This document shows positions 1-12,395 of a stretch of 64,000 nt of DNA, piece by piece. The notes beneath the pieces were generated by a model that searched no databases, was not told the origin of the DNA, and saw only the letters and a program-made list of their open reading frames with translations. Each line of letters opens with the position of its first letter. Position 1 is the stretch's first letter. Origin of the DNA: Anagrus nilaparvatae (Eukaryota > Arthropoda > Insecta > Hymenoptera > Mymaridae); the NCBI GenBank assembly GCA_022575985.1, contig JAKSXM010000137.1:10434001-10498000 (forward strand), in the 5' to 3' direction. The translations under genes were made by a program, and so were the position numbers.

Positions 1-40
1 ATACATATATATATATATCTACACTGTTAATAATCATGCA

Positions 41-108
41 TTGACTTTTACTATCCGAATAGTAAAATTCAGTCTATAAATTTTACAATCCAGGGTAGTA
101 AAAGTCAG
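41..108. repeat. Short inverted repeat
   Basis: TTGACTTTTACTATCC (41-56) pairs with GGGTAGTAAAAGTCAG (93-108), with a second inner pair around ATAGTAAAATT/AATTTTAC. It is a probable small MITE remnant at the left edge. Confidence 0.4.
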
Positions 109-915
109 TATTAAATTATTGAGAGTGTATATGTGTGTGAGTGTATAAATAGCATAAATGTAATTCAATATAAACTATGATGAAAGGTGTATGTATTTGC
201 AGTTTTATATTTAGCTAGAGGGGTAAGTAATAAATGGTAGGGTAATAAAAAAGAGGGAGAGGAGGGAGGTGACACGCCTCAGGGCAGGGCGTATACCAAT
301 TTTGTATTGTAACAATACTAAAGTCACTAACAGAATTTAAAACATAATTTTGAATAAATAGAAAACGCGAAAGCGCCTGTTGCCTTGTCAATTTAGTATT
401 TGATTCACCTTTTAAACTTTTAATAAAAGGTACAATTATGCATTTATGTTTTATATTAAAAGAAAAATTAAAAAGAAAAATTCTTTTTTTTCATTGTTTT
501 ATAAAGATTAAAGAATATTTTAATTATTTAATATTCAAATTTTTTTTTTTTTTGTAAAAATTTTTCAAGTACTTTTTGTATTAAAACTTATGAACACGCA
601 GTTTAATATTTAAAGTAATATCAGCCATGCGCAATAGAAAAAAAACGCGTATCATTGATCAGAAAACTAAAATGCTATAGTTTATACATTTTGGTTTTTG
701 TATGTATGTGTATGTAAAAAAATAAAAGAAACTTTTATTTAAATGATAACAAAATAATTTTATGTATTAGACTGAGCAGTTATAAAATAACGTAAGAAAA
801 TTTAGAAAATTTATTAGTTTTATCAGTTTTTTTGTCTTTGTTATTTTTATTATAATAATAAGTATAAATAAAAAAGGAATTGATATATATGAGTCTTTTT
901 ATATGAAATTTTTAA

Positions 916-1096
916 CAACTGAAAACTCTATTTGGTGTTTCAAAAGGAGTTGTACGGAGTTTCAATGAAATTTGGATGGAAGAGTTGCATTATTAACCCT
1001 GAAATATATTTAGCCTATTATTGTAAAATTAAATATGCCACTCTATCGCAACTCCATGCAACTCATTTCGTAACTCCATATAGAGTTTTCAATTGG
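916..1096. mobile_element. MITE-like inverted-repeat element flanked by TTAA
   Basis: The left end reads CAACTGAAAACTCTAT and the right end is the near-complement ATAGAGTTTTCAATTGG. The arms continue inward for about 45 bp with mismatches. TTAA lies directly outside both ends (912-915 and 1097-1100), the target preferred by piggyBac transposons. TTAA is common in AT-rich DNA, so the superfamily is uncertain. The 128-codon open frame starting at 932 runs through this element and is not treated as a gene. Confidence 0.55.
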
Positions 1097-2368
1097 TTAA
1101 GGGCTGAAAATTTGGGTTATAACAGTGATGGATTCAAAAATTTTCTTTGGAAGGGGCCATTTCTAAAATTTTTTAAAACGATAAAAATTTTTATAAAAAA
1201 ACATACATTTTTGAAACGTACATTGGTACTCAGGATGAGGCAATTGACCCCTTCGCTCTCTGCTGGATTTAAAACTAGTAGCACTGCTTGCGATTTGATA
1301 CGATTAGATAAAATGTAGTTTGAGTATATAATTAATTTATTAAAATTTCGAAAGCAGCCAAAAAGAGTGTGTTAATAAAAAAGCATTGACAAAAAAACTG
1401 AAATAAAAAAAATTTAGCTATATTTTTTACAATGGGTTAAATTTAAACCAACTAATTAAACAAATTTGATAGGAGAGTACTAAATTTTTGTAAAATACCT
1501 ATTTTTAAAAATCCAATCATTGCAAAAAGGCCTTAAAATTCTATAATTAAGCTTACTTTTATAAAATGCCTTAAGTAACTTTTATCAAAATAAAAATTTA
1601 TCAAAATGCCTTCAAGTACATTTGATACGAAAACACCCCTATATACATACACAAAAAAAAAGATAATAAAAAAATCTTAGAATATCAACTTTTATTGTAA
1701 AATATATACATTTCAATTTTTCAAGAACTCGTATATTATAATATCAATATAAAGTTTAGCTTTTGAAATTTTTATATTTACCATAAATACTTATATAACA
1801 AGGAAAACTTTTATCAAAGATATTAGAAAAAAAAATTCGATAAAAAAATACCTAACAGAAAAAGAAAAAAAAAATATTCAATTTTTTATTATAGACTGAT
1901 GTTGTCTTATTTTCTTATCTTTTTGAAAAAGAAAAAATAATGATACCTTGTTTCTTAATAATTATTAGTACTTTTTTTTGTAACCCCTTTTATTTATCTT
2001 TTTGAAAGAAAAGAAGCTAGGATATCATTAGAAAATAATTCAATATTTGATATTTGATATTCTTTTGGAAAAAAAGATCATATTTATAAAGTACATTAAT
2101 TGATATCATTGATACTTTTTGTATTTCAGTTTATTTTAACTTTCGACTAATTTCAAATTTATAAATTTTATTATTTACATTAAATTAATACTTTACGTAT
2201 AAATTCTGTAAATAAAAGTTGATATCTTAATTAATTAGTTTTATTTTACTTAACCTTGATCCTGATTTCTAAGCTAAAAATATCTTTGTTGACATTACAG
2301 GTCAAAAAGTACATTTTTTTATCAGTTTCATATTATTTTTTGATTTTAGTATTAATTTTTTAGTTATA

Positions 2369-2732
2369 CACTGTAAAAAGTAACTTTCTTATATTAACGA
2401 AAAATCGTAAATTTACTAAATTTAGTATATTAACCAAAAATTCGAGGATTCTCGATTTTTTTTTGTAAATTCGCAAGAAAAATGGATAATTTACATTTTT
2501 TTTCGAAAATTTTCAAAAAATAGTTGTGAATTTCCGAAAAATAGTTGTGAATGCACAACTTTTTTCGTAAATTCACAAAAAAAATCGAGAATTCTCGAAT
2601 TTTTTCTTAATATACTAAATTTAGTAAATTTACGATTTTTATCGAATATTTACAAAAGTTTTTAAAAATTTACTAATTTTTCGAAAAAATTCTATTTTTT
2701 TTGTATATTTAAGAAAGTTACTTTTTACAGTG
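2369..2732. mobile_element. TA-flanked MITE, copy 1
   Basis: Terminal inverted repeats read CACTGTAAAAAGTAACTTTC and its complement GAAAGTTACTTTTTACAGTG, flanked by TA on both sides (2367-2368 and 2733-2734). A TA target duplication and CACTGTA-like ends fit a non-autonomous Tc1/mariner-type element. The interior is a long imperfect palindrome of 'aattcgagaattctcga'-type motifs. A relative is at 53422-53848. Confidence 0.8.
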
Positions 2733-3508
2733 TAAAATATACTATTTTATTAAAAAAAAAATTATCTTAAATCTTAATTACAAAAAAAAAATTACATAAT
2801 TGTAAATCTTGTAACTCATAAAGAAAAAAAAAGTTACATAAGTACAGAAATATCAATTTAATACCTTGGCATATAAATTAATGAATCAATAAAGAAAAGT
2901 AGAAAGATAATTATTATTGAATATCAAATTATAGAAATTTGTATGATTCATGATAAACTGATAATGAGAATGATACTCAATATTGGTAATGGGATAATAA
3001 ATTTAACTCTGGAATAGTTTTCACCTTATTTCCTTATTATCGTCAAATCACGTATTACAAAATTTTCATCTATATTATTTCTATCTACCTACACACTCTT
3101 ATTATACAATTTTTCGATACTGCATATTATGATTTATTTACTAGATTTTTTTTATTAATTAAAATTCGTACATTGAAAAATAATTATTTTTCAGAAATAT
3201 ATAGAGAGCTGTATTTTATTAATAATTCGGTAAAATATGAGTTTTAATGAAAAGCTTAAATATTCAAGTAAATTTTATATATTATAATGATTTAAAATTT
3301 ATGTAGTATGTCCGTACTCTGGTTTTTGCTAAATTTTTTAGAATAGTTAATAGTAAAATAGCCATAAGATATACATTTCAAAAAAGGTTAACTAAATTCT
3401 AATTTTAAGCTGCTATGGCTGGAAAACAGACTTTCGCAGAATTGTTAAAAAACATAATTATAAGGTGAAAATCATCAAGTAAGTTGAATATAATTAAAAT
3501 GAAGAGTT

Positions 3509-3682
3509 CAAGGGGCGGTCCACTTGGCGCACAATTCAATATGCGTCACTATGCTCCAAAAAGTGCGCCAGTAAGATTTCGTTTAAACAATCTAAAATGT
3601 GAATTTAATGGAATTATCACTGGTGCACTTTTTAGCGCACAGTGACGCACATTAAACTGTGCGACAAGTGGACCGCCCCTTG
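3509..3682. mobile_element. Short GC-rich-ended inverted-repeat element
   Basis: The left arm begins CAAGGGGCGGTCCACTTGGC and the right arm ends CAAGTGGACCGCCCCTTG. The arms pair over roughly 40 bp (also GCGTCAC/GTGACGC). AAGAG occurs just outside both ends (3502-3506 and 3684-3688), though one or two bases separate it from the clean repeat, so the target duplication is tentative. No coding capacity. Confidence 0.65.
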
Positions 3683-6600
3683 TAAGAGCTCTATATAAGG
3701 AACTACACTTATTTAATGCTTCTTATATATACTATAATTCTCTTTTCATTTACGAAATAAAATAATCCATTTAGCCACCTAGTGACTAGTTCTAACACTA
3801 AAAAATTTTTATGTATTTAAGTATTTAAAATTATGTATTTAAAATTAAACATAAATTATGCACTTGGGTAACATCATAAATAATTAAAATAAAACTAAAT
3901 AAAATTTTTGAAACATCATTGAGTATTAAAATAGTGAAAAATATCTAATTATAAAAATATTTAATCTGCATTGTTCGTCATTTCAAGTTACACCCTTTAA
4001 AAAATGCCAATAAATTTCAAATAAATATCATTTTATAATAAGAGAATCTTAATAAGAAATATCATTCACCCTTATAAAACACGTGACAATATAAAACTAT
4101 ATGATTAGATTCTCACAAAAATTTCTTCCTTAAGGCCATTTATCAAAATATTCTTTTTTTTCTCTCTACATATTATAAGCCAATTAATCTCGATACTATA
4201 ATGTGGTATAGTTAAAATACGTGAGTTTATGTGTGTTTTTGAATTCTAATATCACATTGTTATAAAAGTTAAGATATGATATGAATTATTTTTTCTTCAT
4301 CATGGGATATTTCTATAAACTTTATAAAAAGATAAATCATCATATTATTATATTATAAAAGAAAAAAAAATTGTGTCCCGCTGAGTTCTGACACGCGTCG
4401 GTACATCATTACGCGAAACACTTGCTTATAATATTGTATGTAATACACGCATTGTAGTGATGATGTGAAGTATTATCTGTTTTTTTGCTTATTAAAGTTT
4501 ATGGCTGATGAGTTTTGAAAAAAGTTTCTTTTACTTTTTTTGATTTATTTTATGTGGTTAATAATAATTAGATAAGATTTTTTTACTGCGTTATTTTTAC
4601 GCGTTACTAGATTTTTGTTCTTTGTGTGGATTATTTAGGTTTAATTTTTTGCCCTAAATAATAATAATGTGTGCTTTTTTAAACGTTCAAGATTTATTGA
4701 GGTTGTAGGTTTTATAGTAATAAGATTTTGGTCGTGAGATTCCCACAATCAAAGCTCTCCAAAATTGGTATGAGTCATTCTTTTTAGGACATTTAACGGT
4801 TGTCAGAATCTTTTGATTTGGCCTTTTTAGAGCACACGTGTTTATATGCATGGGATATTAAATACCTCAATTTGTTAGCCCTCTAGGTGCATATCTGTCT
4901 AAATTAGACCCAAATTACGTTTTTTAGCTATTTTTCAATTTTTAATGCAATTTTTCAGTGATCTATGAAAAATTCAGTTAAAAGAGTATTGAAAATATTG
5001 CTTGAACATAGTCCGAAGTAAAATTTTACATTAGTTTTTCAAAATCTCATCTCTGAATGACAGTGTTTCTCTATTTTGGCCCTAATCAAAAAAATCGAAA
5101 ATATTTCTAATTCTACACCTCTTGAAAGTTCAAAATTGAGGACTAAACGATTTTAGCCAAACTAGGGAACCCATCTAGGAGTCGTACGACTTCTTATATG
5201 GAATGAATCGTCTAAGCAACTTAGTTTGAATAACTGATTTTTGGCATTTGATTTTATAATTATAACTATACTCTTTTTTAACAATCATAGTATATAGCGT
5301 TTCTCAAATCGTAAAAATAATTGCCTTTTTCTTCTTTACTTTTTAAATGAAATAGATGCCACATTCCAAGCAGCTGTATACGTAGTATAAAGATCTATTA
5401 AATGAATGCTTTCAAAATTACCAAAAGAATTTTCTTTTATTTCTTTCTTTAAGGCTTTAATTGTTAATTTTTATTTTTTTGATACTCAAATTTGATGATT
5501 GCAGTTAAATGATTTTAAATTTTCAAAATTGAGTATTCTTGATTCTATTCTGCAATTTTCGAAAAAAATTCAATTTCGAAAACAATACAAGAAAATAGTA
5601 ATTTCCAATAATTTATTTTTTAACATCGTGTATGTAATTACAATTACACAAATAATAATATCGATATAATTGTTTCGATAAAAAAAAGCAAAAAATTCTT
5701 ATACTACACCATACATTCACATAAAATTTTCAAGACTATCTCGATACAAAAAAAGTAAAAATGAAATCTCTAATGAATGTTTTTTAATTAAAGTTCGCTT
5801 CACTCGATGAGTATACAGTAAACTTCAGCTATAAAAAAAAAGTGTATCGAACGTTATATAGAAAATTACTCGTAAGATATCGTCCAAAACATCCTTTTAT
5901 TTTTTTTTTGTCTACTTTTTTTCATTTACTCAATGAGAGTTTTTGGGCGTGGCTGATATTTTTGCTTCATGATTCATGTTAATTCAGTTAAAAAAGATTT
6001 ATATATTTAGAATTCTTAATTTTCAAAATATATTCATACATTTAGTTTTTCCCATCGATACACTTGACCATATTAGTTTTTTCTTCTTCATTTCACATAT
6101 AACATGTCATGGTTTATTAAAATATACTAGACCAGTTTGACAATTCCGAAACGCCCAATTTTCTTTAAATTTATACATTCAAAGCAAAAAAGGGTGGCTT
6201 GATTTTTTAAACAAGAAAATTTTTATCGGTCAATTTTTCGGAGGGGTTGTATCTCTTCAACTGGAATTTAAATTCGGTTAAAAAAATAAAATTTAATAAT
6301 CAATTACATAAATAAGTAAAAATGACGTATGAAAAATGTATCCATAAATATATAAAATTTTTATTAAAATGCAGGAGGGTAACAAGTACATAATGCTCAT
6401 CATAAGATATATAAATAATTTCAGTTCATTTGACACAATAAAATGTCATTTAATCATATACGTGTACTACATGCGTCTTATATTATAGAAAAAAAGAGCG
6501 TCAGAAAATTCATGAGACGTACTATGATACTTTTTTTTCTATAGAAATTGGTCAAACGCCCTATTAAGTTTATTTGAGTGTTACAGATGAAAAGAAAGTA

Positions 6601-9600
6601 TGAAAATAGGGGGATTAAATCTTTATAATATACCAAAGTAATAAATTAATAGTTTTTTAGGCTACTCTACTGGTAGTTTTCTATTATTTTGTACTTATGT
6701 ATTACTTTTTTCTGACTTTTAAGATTTTTTTTTTTTCTTGCATTTAAAATGAGAGAGAAAAAAAAATCATGCTGAATCACACCCCTAAATACCATGTCTA
6801 AATACGATTTTAATTCGATTTTATCTTTTTATGTATATAAATTTACTGCACTTGAGAAATCCCAATACGGATTTTTTTAAAATCTGCTTTAATTCTATTC
6901 TATTTCTATTTTACTTTCTTTCTCATTTTTTTTTTTTAATTATCTGGATATAAAGAAGTGAATTCAATTTATTTTGAAAGATTAAATTACTTTTAGAATT
7001 TATTGTTGTATATTTTGTAGATACTATATGATTAGTTATTTAAAAATGCCTTTTTGTGTAGGAGAATTTGGGGCATTTATGAACAGATTTTTTTTGGGTA
7101 ATTAATTAATTTGATAATAAAAACAATTATTTTTAACATGAATTACCATCAAAATTTTTTCTTACTATAGTAAAAATTTGGGCAAATAATGGTTTTAAAA
7201 GCGTAATCAGTAAAATAGCCAATCGCAGTAAAATTTTTGTTACCAAAACTGCATTAAAAACAAGAAAATTTTTTAAAGCACTTTCTGCATCAGATTAAAA
7301 TTTGTATAGTCTAGTTAGAGATTTTTACTGATTAATCGTAAATAACACCCAAATACACTAGGTAAATTTTAAGGGCTTAATTCAACCTTTTTAAATGTAA
7401 TAAATCTACCAAAATTCTACAAAAAAAAAATGAATATTTTTTTCATTTTTCTAATTAAAAGAATAAAAGTTAAATAAAAATTGTTTAAAGCTTTATATTT
7501 CTAAAGTATAAGAGCTTTTTAAATTTGTAATAAACTTTTAAATGTAATAAAAAAATTAAAAACAACTTTCATTGCATTATACTTTTTTATCTTATATCAA
7601 ACAAATAGCAAAAAGATAAAAAAAAATTAATTTTTTTGTGGTTCCCTTAATTTTTGTTTAATAGCATTTTTATTTAATGTCTGTTCAAAAAGATAAAATT
7701 TTAAAAGTGCCTTTTTATTTTGAAACTTCTTACAATAAAAATACTTGCATTTATAATTTTTGGAAGCCTTTTATCTCGTAATATTACTTCACCTAAGTAC
7801 ACTTTTATGTATGCATTTAAAATCTGCACTTTTTAAGTAGCATTGATAAAAATATTGTTTGAAAAGTAAATCAGACTGACTGACTGGGCAGAAATTTTTT
7901 GGAGAACTAAGTACGCAGGAACTGAATTAAAATTAAAGTGCGATAAGTAGAAATTTCTAAAAAAAAGGTACTTTTGGGCAAAATTAAAAAAAAAAGGAAA
8001 ATTTTTAAAATATGATGGGAATATGATGTCTAAAATATTGGTTAAGAAATCGCGTCTTATTGAAAATGCTTAACAGAAATTCAAGCAGCTGTAAGACCTT
8101 TAACAAAAACCATCAGCTGGAGTTAAAAACAATTTTATTTCAAAAATCACGCTATCCCATGATTCTAAAAATGTCTGCCTAACTTTAAAAGTCAAGCTGA
8201 AAAATACAAATTGCCATAAAAATTACTCAGCCATAATTAAATAATTAAATAAAAAAGTAAACATACCCAGAAGAACACATTTTTATAATTACACAAACTT
8301 AATTACAATAATAAAATTATCCTAATTAAAATCAATGAAATCATTAAAATTAAAATTTCCGGGAAGAGAATAACAATAAGCACAATATATATATAAACAA
8401 TTTTATATAAAAAAGATCCAAATTTGAAAAATGACTTGGCAAATATTATTATTTTTTAATGGGCCATATCCGGTTAAAAAAAAGGAATTCATTCTTTACA
8501 CACGTTATAATCGTTTTATTATGTGTCAAAAAAAATGAATTTCAGACTATAATATTAACACCAATGACTATCTTAATATTTATTTATAATAAATATCTTA
8601 CTTTTTGCAACAATAATAAGAAAAAAAAAAGCTAATTTTGCTTTCTTAAAAGTGTTTTTTTATAATTACATAAGGCTTAAATGTTTATTTTAAACGTCAA
8701 ATTTTAATGACTTGTTTTTTTTTTTTTTTTTTTTTAACACCAAGACTGACAAGTTTATTATAGAAAACAAAAAATAACATTGTTATAAAATATAATTTAA
8801 TAATGTTTTAAAGAAATCAATACGTAAGTTTTTATGTAATTTTATGCATACGTCATTGAATTTCTGAGAAAAAATTTTTTTGATGAATGATATTATACAA
8901 ATTTTTTATTTGGCTAATTTTTGAAACTTTTTAGGACTTGTCATTTTATAAACAATGACTTTTGATTCCAATACAACTATCGTTGAATATTTTTTGGATT
9001 TTTAAATTACCAGTTAAGTTTAATAAGATAAATATTTCTTGACTTATTAATCTCTGATATAAAAAACGAGTCACGAGTTATCAAAAATTAAATGAGGGTG
9101 TCCGGAATTAATTCAGCTATTTTTATAGAACTACAAGGGTACTTTTTTAAATATTTTAATATAATTATCGATTATTACAAAAGACTTCGATTTTGACAAA
9201 AAGTAACTAAAATATTTTAACGATTTTCTAAAAGGGTGAATAATTAACTCAAATTCTTTATACTTAATTTTCAATTTCTCGGGCTGAAATTTCGTTATAT
9301 CTATTTGTCTTTTTTAATTAGTTTATCTGTACATCAGATTATATAAATTAAAGAGTTAAGAAAGTTAATAGAAAAACTAATTATCTGGAAATTACGCTAA
9401 ATTTAGTCTTGTTGAAATAATACGATTGATAAGAAAATTCTAAAATGTACCGTCATTCGGAATAAGACTTGAAAAAGAACGAAAAAGAATTATGTCTTCA
9501 TTATTTTCAATCCCTGTAAATAGGCAACTATACGAGTAGGTAAGCTTATTGTGCTACTTCATTGCACAACTTTTTTTTTCTTAACAATTTTAATTCTCAA

Positions 9601-10293
9601 ATTCTTTGAGAAATATCAAAATTTTTAGACAATACATTTATAAAGTATCACGACTAAGTTTGATTCATTGAAATTTATTTTCTGTTGTTTTTTTTAGAAA
9701 CTTTTTTAATCTAACTTGTATTGTTTTTGAATAATAAGTCATGATTTTGAGTATCACGGGTGCAAAAATTTTGGTACTAGCATGATTTGGTAGTAGCATG
9801 AACCTCGGTGAATCCGAAAACGAGTGTTTTCGCTAGTTTGATTAAGATACTAACAATATTTTTTGCCTGTCTAGGCATACAATGAAAGTAGAAAAATTCG
9901 TGTTTTACGCCTGGGAGAGCAAAAATCCGATCCATTAAACTTATTTTTTAATCTAGTTGTATCCATAGACATAAAAATGGGCGAAAAAACTTATGCGCTA
10001 TCTTAATAAAAATTTTGCACCGCATGATGCTAATATATTATACTACAATTTAAAACTTAGGATATTAATTATTACACAAATAATTTCAAAAGTTAATTAA
10101 AAAAATGCTTGTTTAGAAAGAATTAGAGCCTTACTTAAATTCAAGAGAAAATTAAATTTATTTATGAAAAAATAAATGGTAAAAAATATGAAAAATTAGA
10201 ATAAAATATAATATTTAAAAGCATATATTTAAAAGATAATAAACATGGAATATATTTTATGAATGCATAAAGAGAGTCGAGAAAATTGTATAG

Positions 10294-10446
10294 ATGTGGC
10301 TGCCCCGGGAAATTCGCGGGTCATTTGAGCAGTTTACGCGCCATTACCCTTTTCCTCGAATATCTCTTCTTTCTCAAGAGCGAACGGAAGGACTATGAAG
10401 AGTGGATCAAATAATAGAAGGCAAAGAGAGAGGTCATTTTCTCTCT
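10294..10446. promoter_or_regulatory. GC-richer island, candidate conserved non-coding element
   Basis: A 150-bp non-repetitive patch includes TGGCTGCCCCGGGAAATTCG, CAGTTTACGCGCCATTACCC and AAGAGCGAACGGAAGG within strongly A/T sequence. No frame gives a convincing protein and no splice pair frames it. It lies inside the inferred last intron of the Vsx-like gene. Function is unknown. Confidence 0.25.
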
Positions 10447-11174
10447 GAGTTTTGAAGAAAATCTTTTTGAGTATAAAATCTACTTGTGTTATGAGCTGCA
10501 TTATTATTATATTGAGGTTGAAGTTTCTTCAAAAAGTTTTACTGATCTTTTATGTGCTTGCTATTATTATCTTAACTGACAAAAAATATTATTTAGCTAA
10601 ATAAAATATTTTTACATTATATTTTTAAATAAATTATGTAATAATAAAAATTACTAACTTTTTTGTATCTGACTAGAGTCACCCTAAATTGTAGTCGTAA
10701 TAATAATAATAAAAATACTAAAGGAAAATTGATACTTTTTTTTGGCATTGTGTTGTAGAATAATATATACCTTCTTTTTTATCTTACGTCTTTTTCGTTA
10801 TTGGCAAAATCTTTATTCACGATATACAAGCTTGAAAATACAAGCGTCGTCGCGACGCTACAAAATAAATTTCGAGTAAAATAAAATAGTACATAAGCAT
10901 AAACTTTTATTTATACTTGAAAAAATGTATAAAATTATAAAATTGCAAATTTATATTCGGGTTACTTTACTACAAGTTTTGGATGCATGCAAGGATTGTT
11001 TTTAGTTTTATAGTAACTTGAGAATATCTCTTTGGGGTTTAAAAACTTGTGATTCATGATTTGTCTTCATTAGATTAATGAATTTTAAATTTTCTAATTT
11101 TTATTTTTTTTAGCTAATAATTATATAAAAATAAATATTTGATTGCCTGATACTGTTAACTAGGCATATCTACG

Positions 11175-12003
11175 AAATAAGCATAGTGATTTGACCCCAG
11201 CAACTAAACCTTACCTTAGTAGCAGCATCCGAAAAAATAAATAATATTATGAATATTGGCTGAAAAACTTAGAATAAAATCAAATTAAAAAAAAAAAAAT
11301 TTTAGGCCCCTAGCACTTCTTTAAGAACCGAAATACAATTTTGAATTTTTCGATAACCATTTTTTTGCACTTAAAAAAAATATAACATCCTTAAATTTTT
11401 TTCTTATAGTCCGTTGATAGGGTGAGAAACTCGGTGAGAAATAATATTCAATAATTTTTTAGAAAATGTCCTGGAGGGAGGCCCATTTTCTGAAAACCAA
11501 AAATCTAAAATCTTCTATACTGCCGTTTATCCACGCTTTTAAAACAGTTATAACATTTTTATTTTAAACAGTTTATTGTTGTGCAAAAATATGAAGGTAT
11601 AGTTTTTAAACTCATTTTTATCATCCTATTATGCTACCGTCGTTTATCCGCGCCTTATTCATTTAAAAGCAAACAGACACGTAAAGCGCGGATAAACGGC
11701 GGTATCAAAAAATTAATGAGGCTCAAAAACCTGAGTTTTGAAAAATTTTAAATGATAATTCGGGGTCTTAAAGAAGTCCTAAATGCAAAAAAAAAAACGT
11801 GATGATTTTTAGCCAATATTCAGAGTTTTATCTGTTCGGAGAAATTAAATAAAGTCTTTAAAAACCGTTTTTTAAAGTTTTTATAGGTTTTTGGGGGCCT
11901 GTGGTGACTTAATTCTAACGGGAATTAGAGACTTTTTGACAACTTTTTGGATGCTACTACTTAGGTAAGGTTTGGTCACGGGGGTCAAATCTCTATGCTT
12001 AGA
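11175..12003. mobile_element. Foldback element with internal GCCGTTTAYCCGCGC palindrome motifs, copy 1
   Basis: Arms of about 60 bp pair imperfectly, for example TTGACCCC/GGGGTCAAAT, AAACCTTACC/GGTAAGGTTT and GCAGCATCCG/GGATGCTAC. Inside are GC-rich words facing each other: TGCCGTTTATCCACGC (11521), CGTCGTTTATCCGCGCC (11638) and GCGCGGATAAACGGCGG (11685). The same architecture and motifs recur at 24050-24845. There is no open frame of interest; probably a non-autonomous DNA element of unassigned superfamily. Confidence 0.65.
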
Positions 12004-12317
12004 TGCTTATATGGCAATAACCTTTGAGGACTAAAATTAGAAATTTTTTGATAGCACATTGTAATGGATCTCAATTACGCGTTGACAAATATCAAAATCA
12101 AAAAATTATAGGTTCTGTAGTCTGGAGGAATCAATTCTGAATTAATAAGTTATTAATAAGTAAATTAAGTATATCTAAATTATTAAGATATAAAAAAATT
12201 CGATTTTTTGAGTTTTATATACGCGTTTGCTAAATCAAATTTTGACCGAAAAATTGAATTCTACATGAAGAAAAAATAATTTTTTTGGATATAGTAGCCA
12301 CGAAAGTACTCGACTTC

Positions 12318-12395
12318 ACATCGGAAGGCAATTTACGTGCGATGTGGGCCATTCTTAACTTCTCTGGACACGAGCCGTAAGTATACTATTCTGCA
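12318..12395. repeat. Dispersed repeat, copy 1
   Basis: CATCGGAAGGCAATTTACGT, GGGCCATTC and TCTCTGGACACGAGCC match, in order, a second copy at about 16406-16475 (AAAAGTAATTTACGTGCAAT, CGGACCAATA, TTTTCTGGACACGGGC). It is an unclassified low-copy interspersed repeat fragment. Confidence 0.5.

Noticed and set aside
932..1318. 128-codon plus-strand open frame
   Set aside because: It begins inside a TTAA-flanked inverted-repeat element, has no recognisable domain, and its composition follows the AT-rich background.
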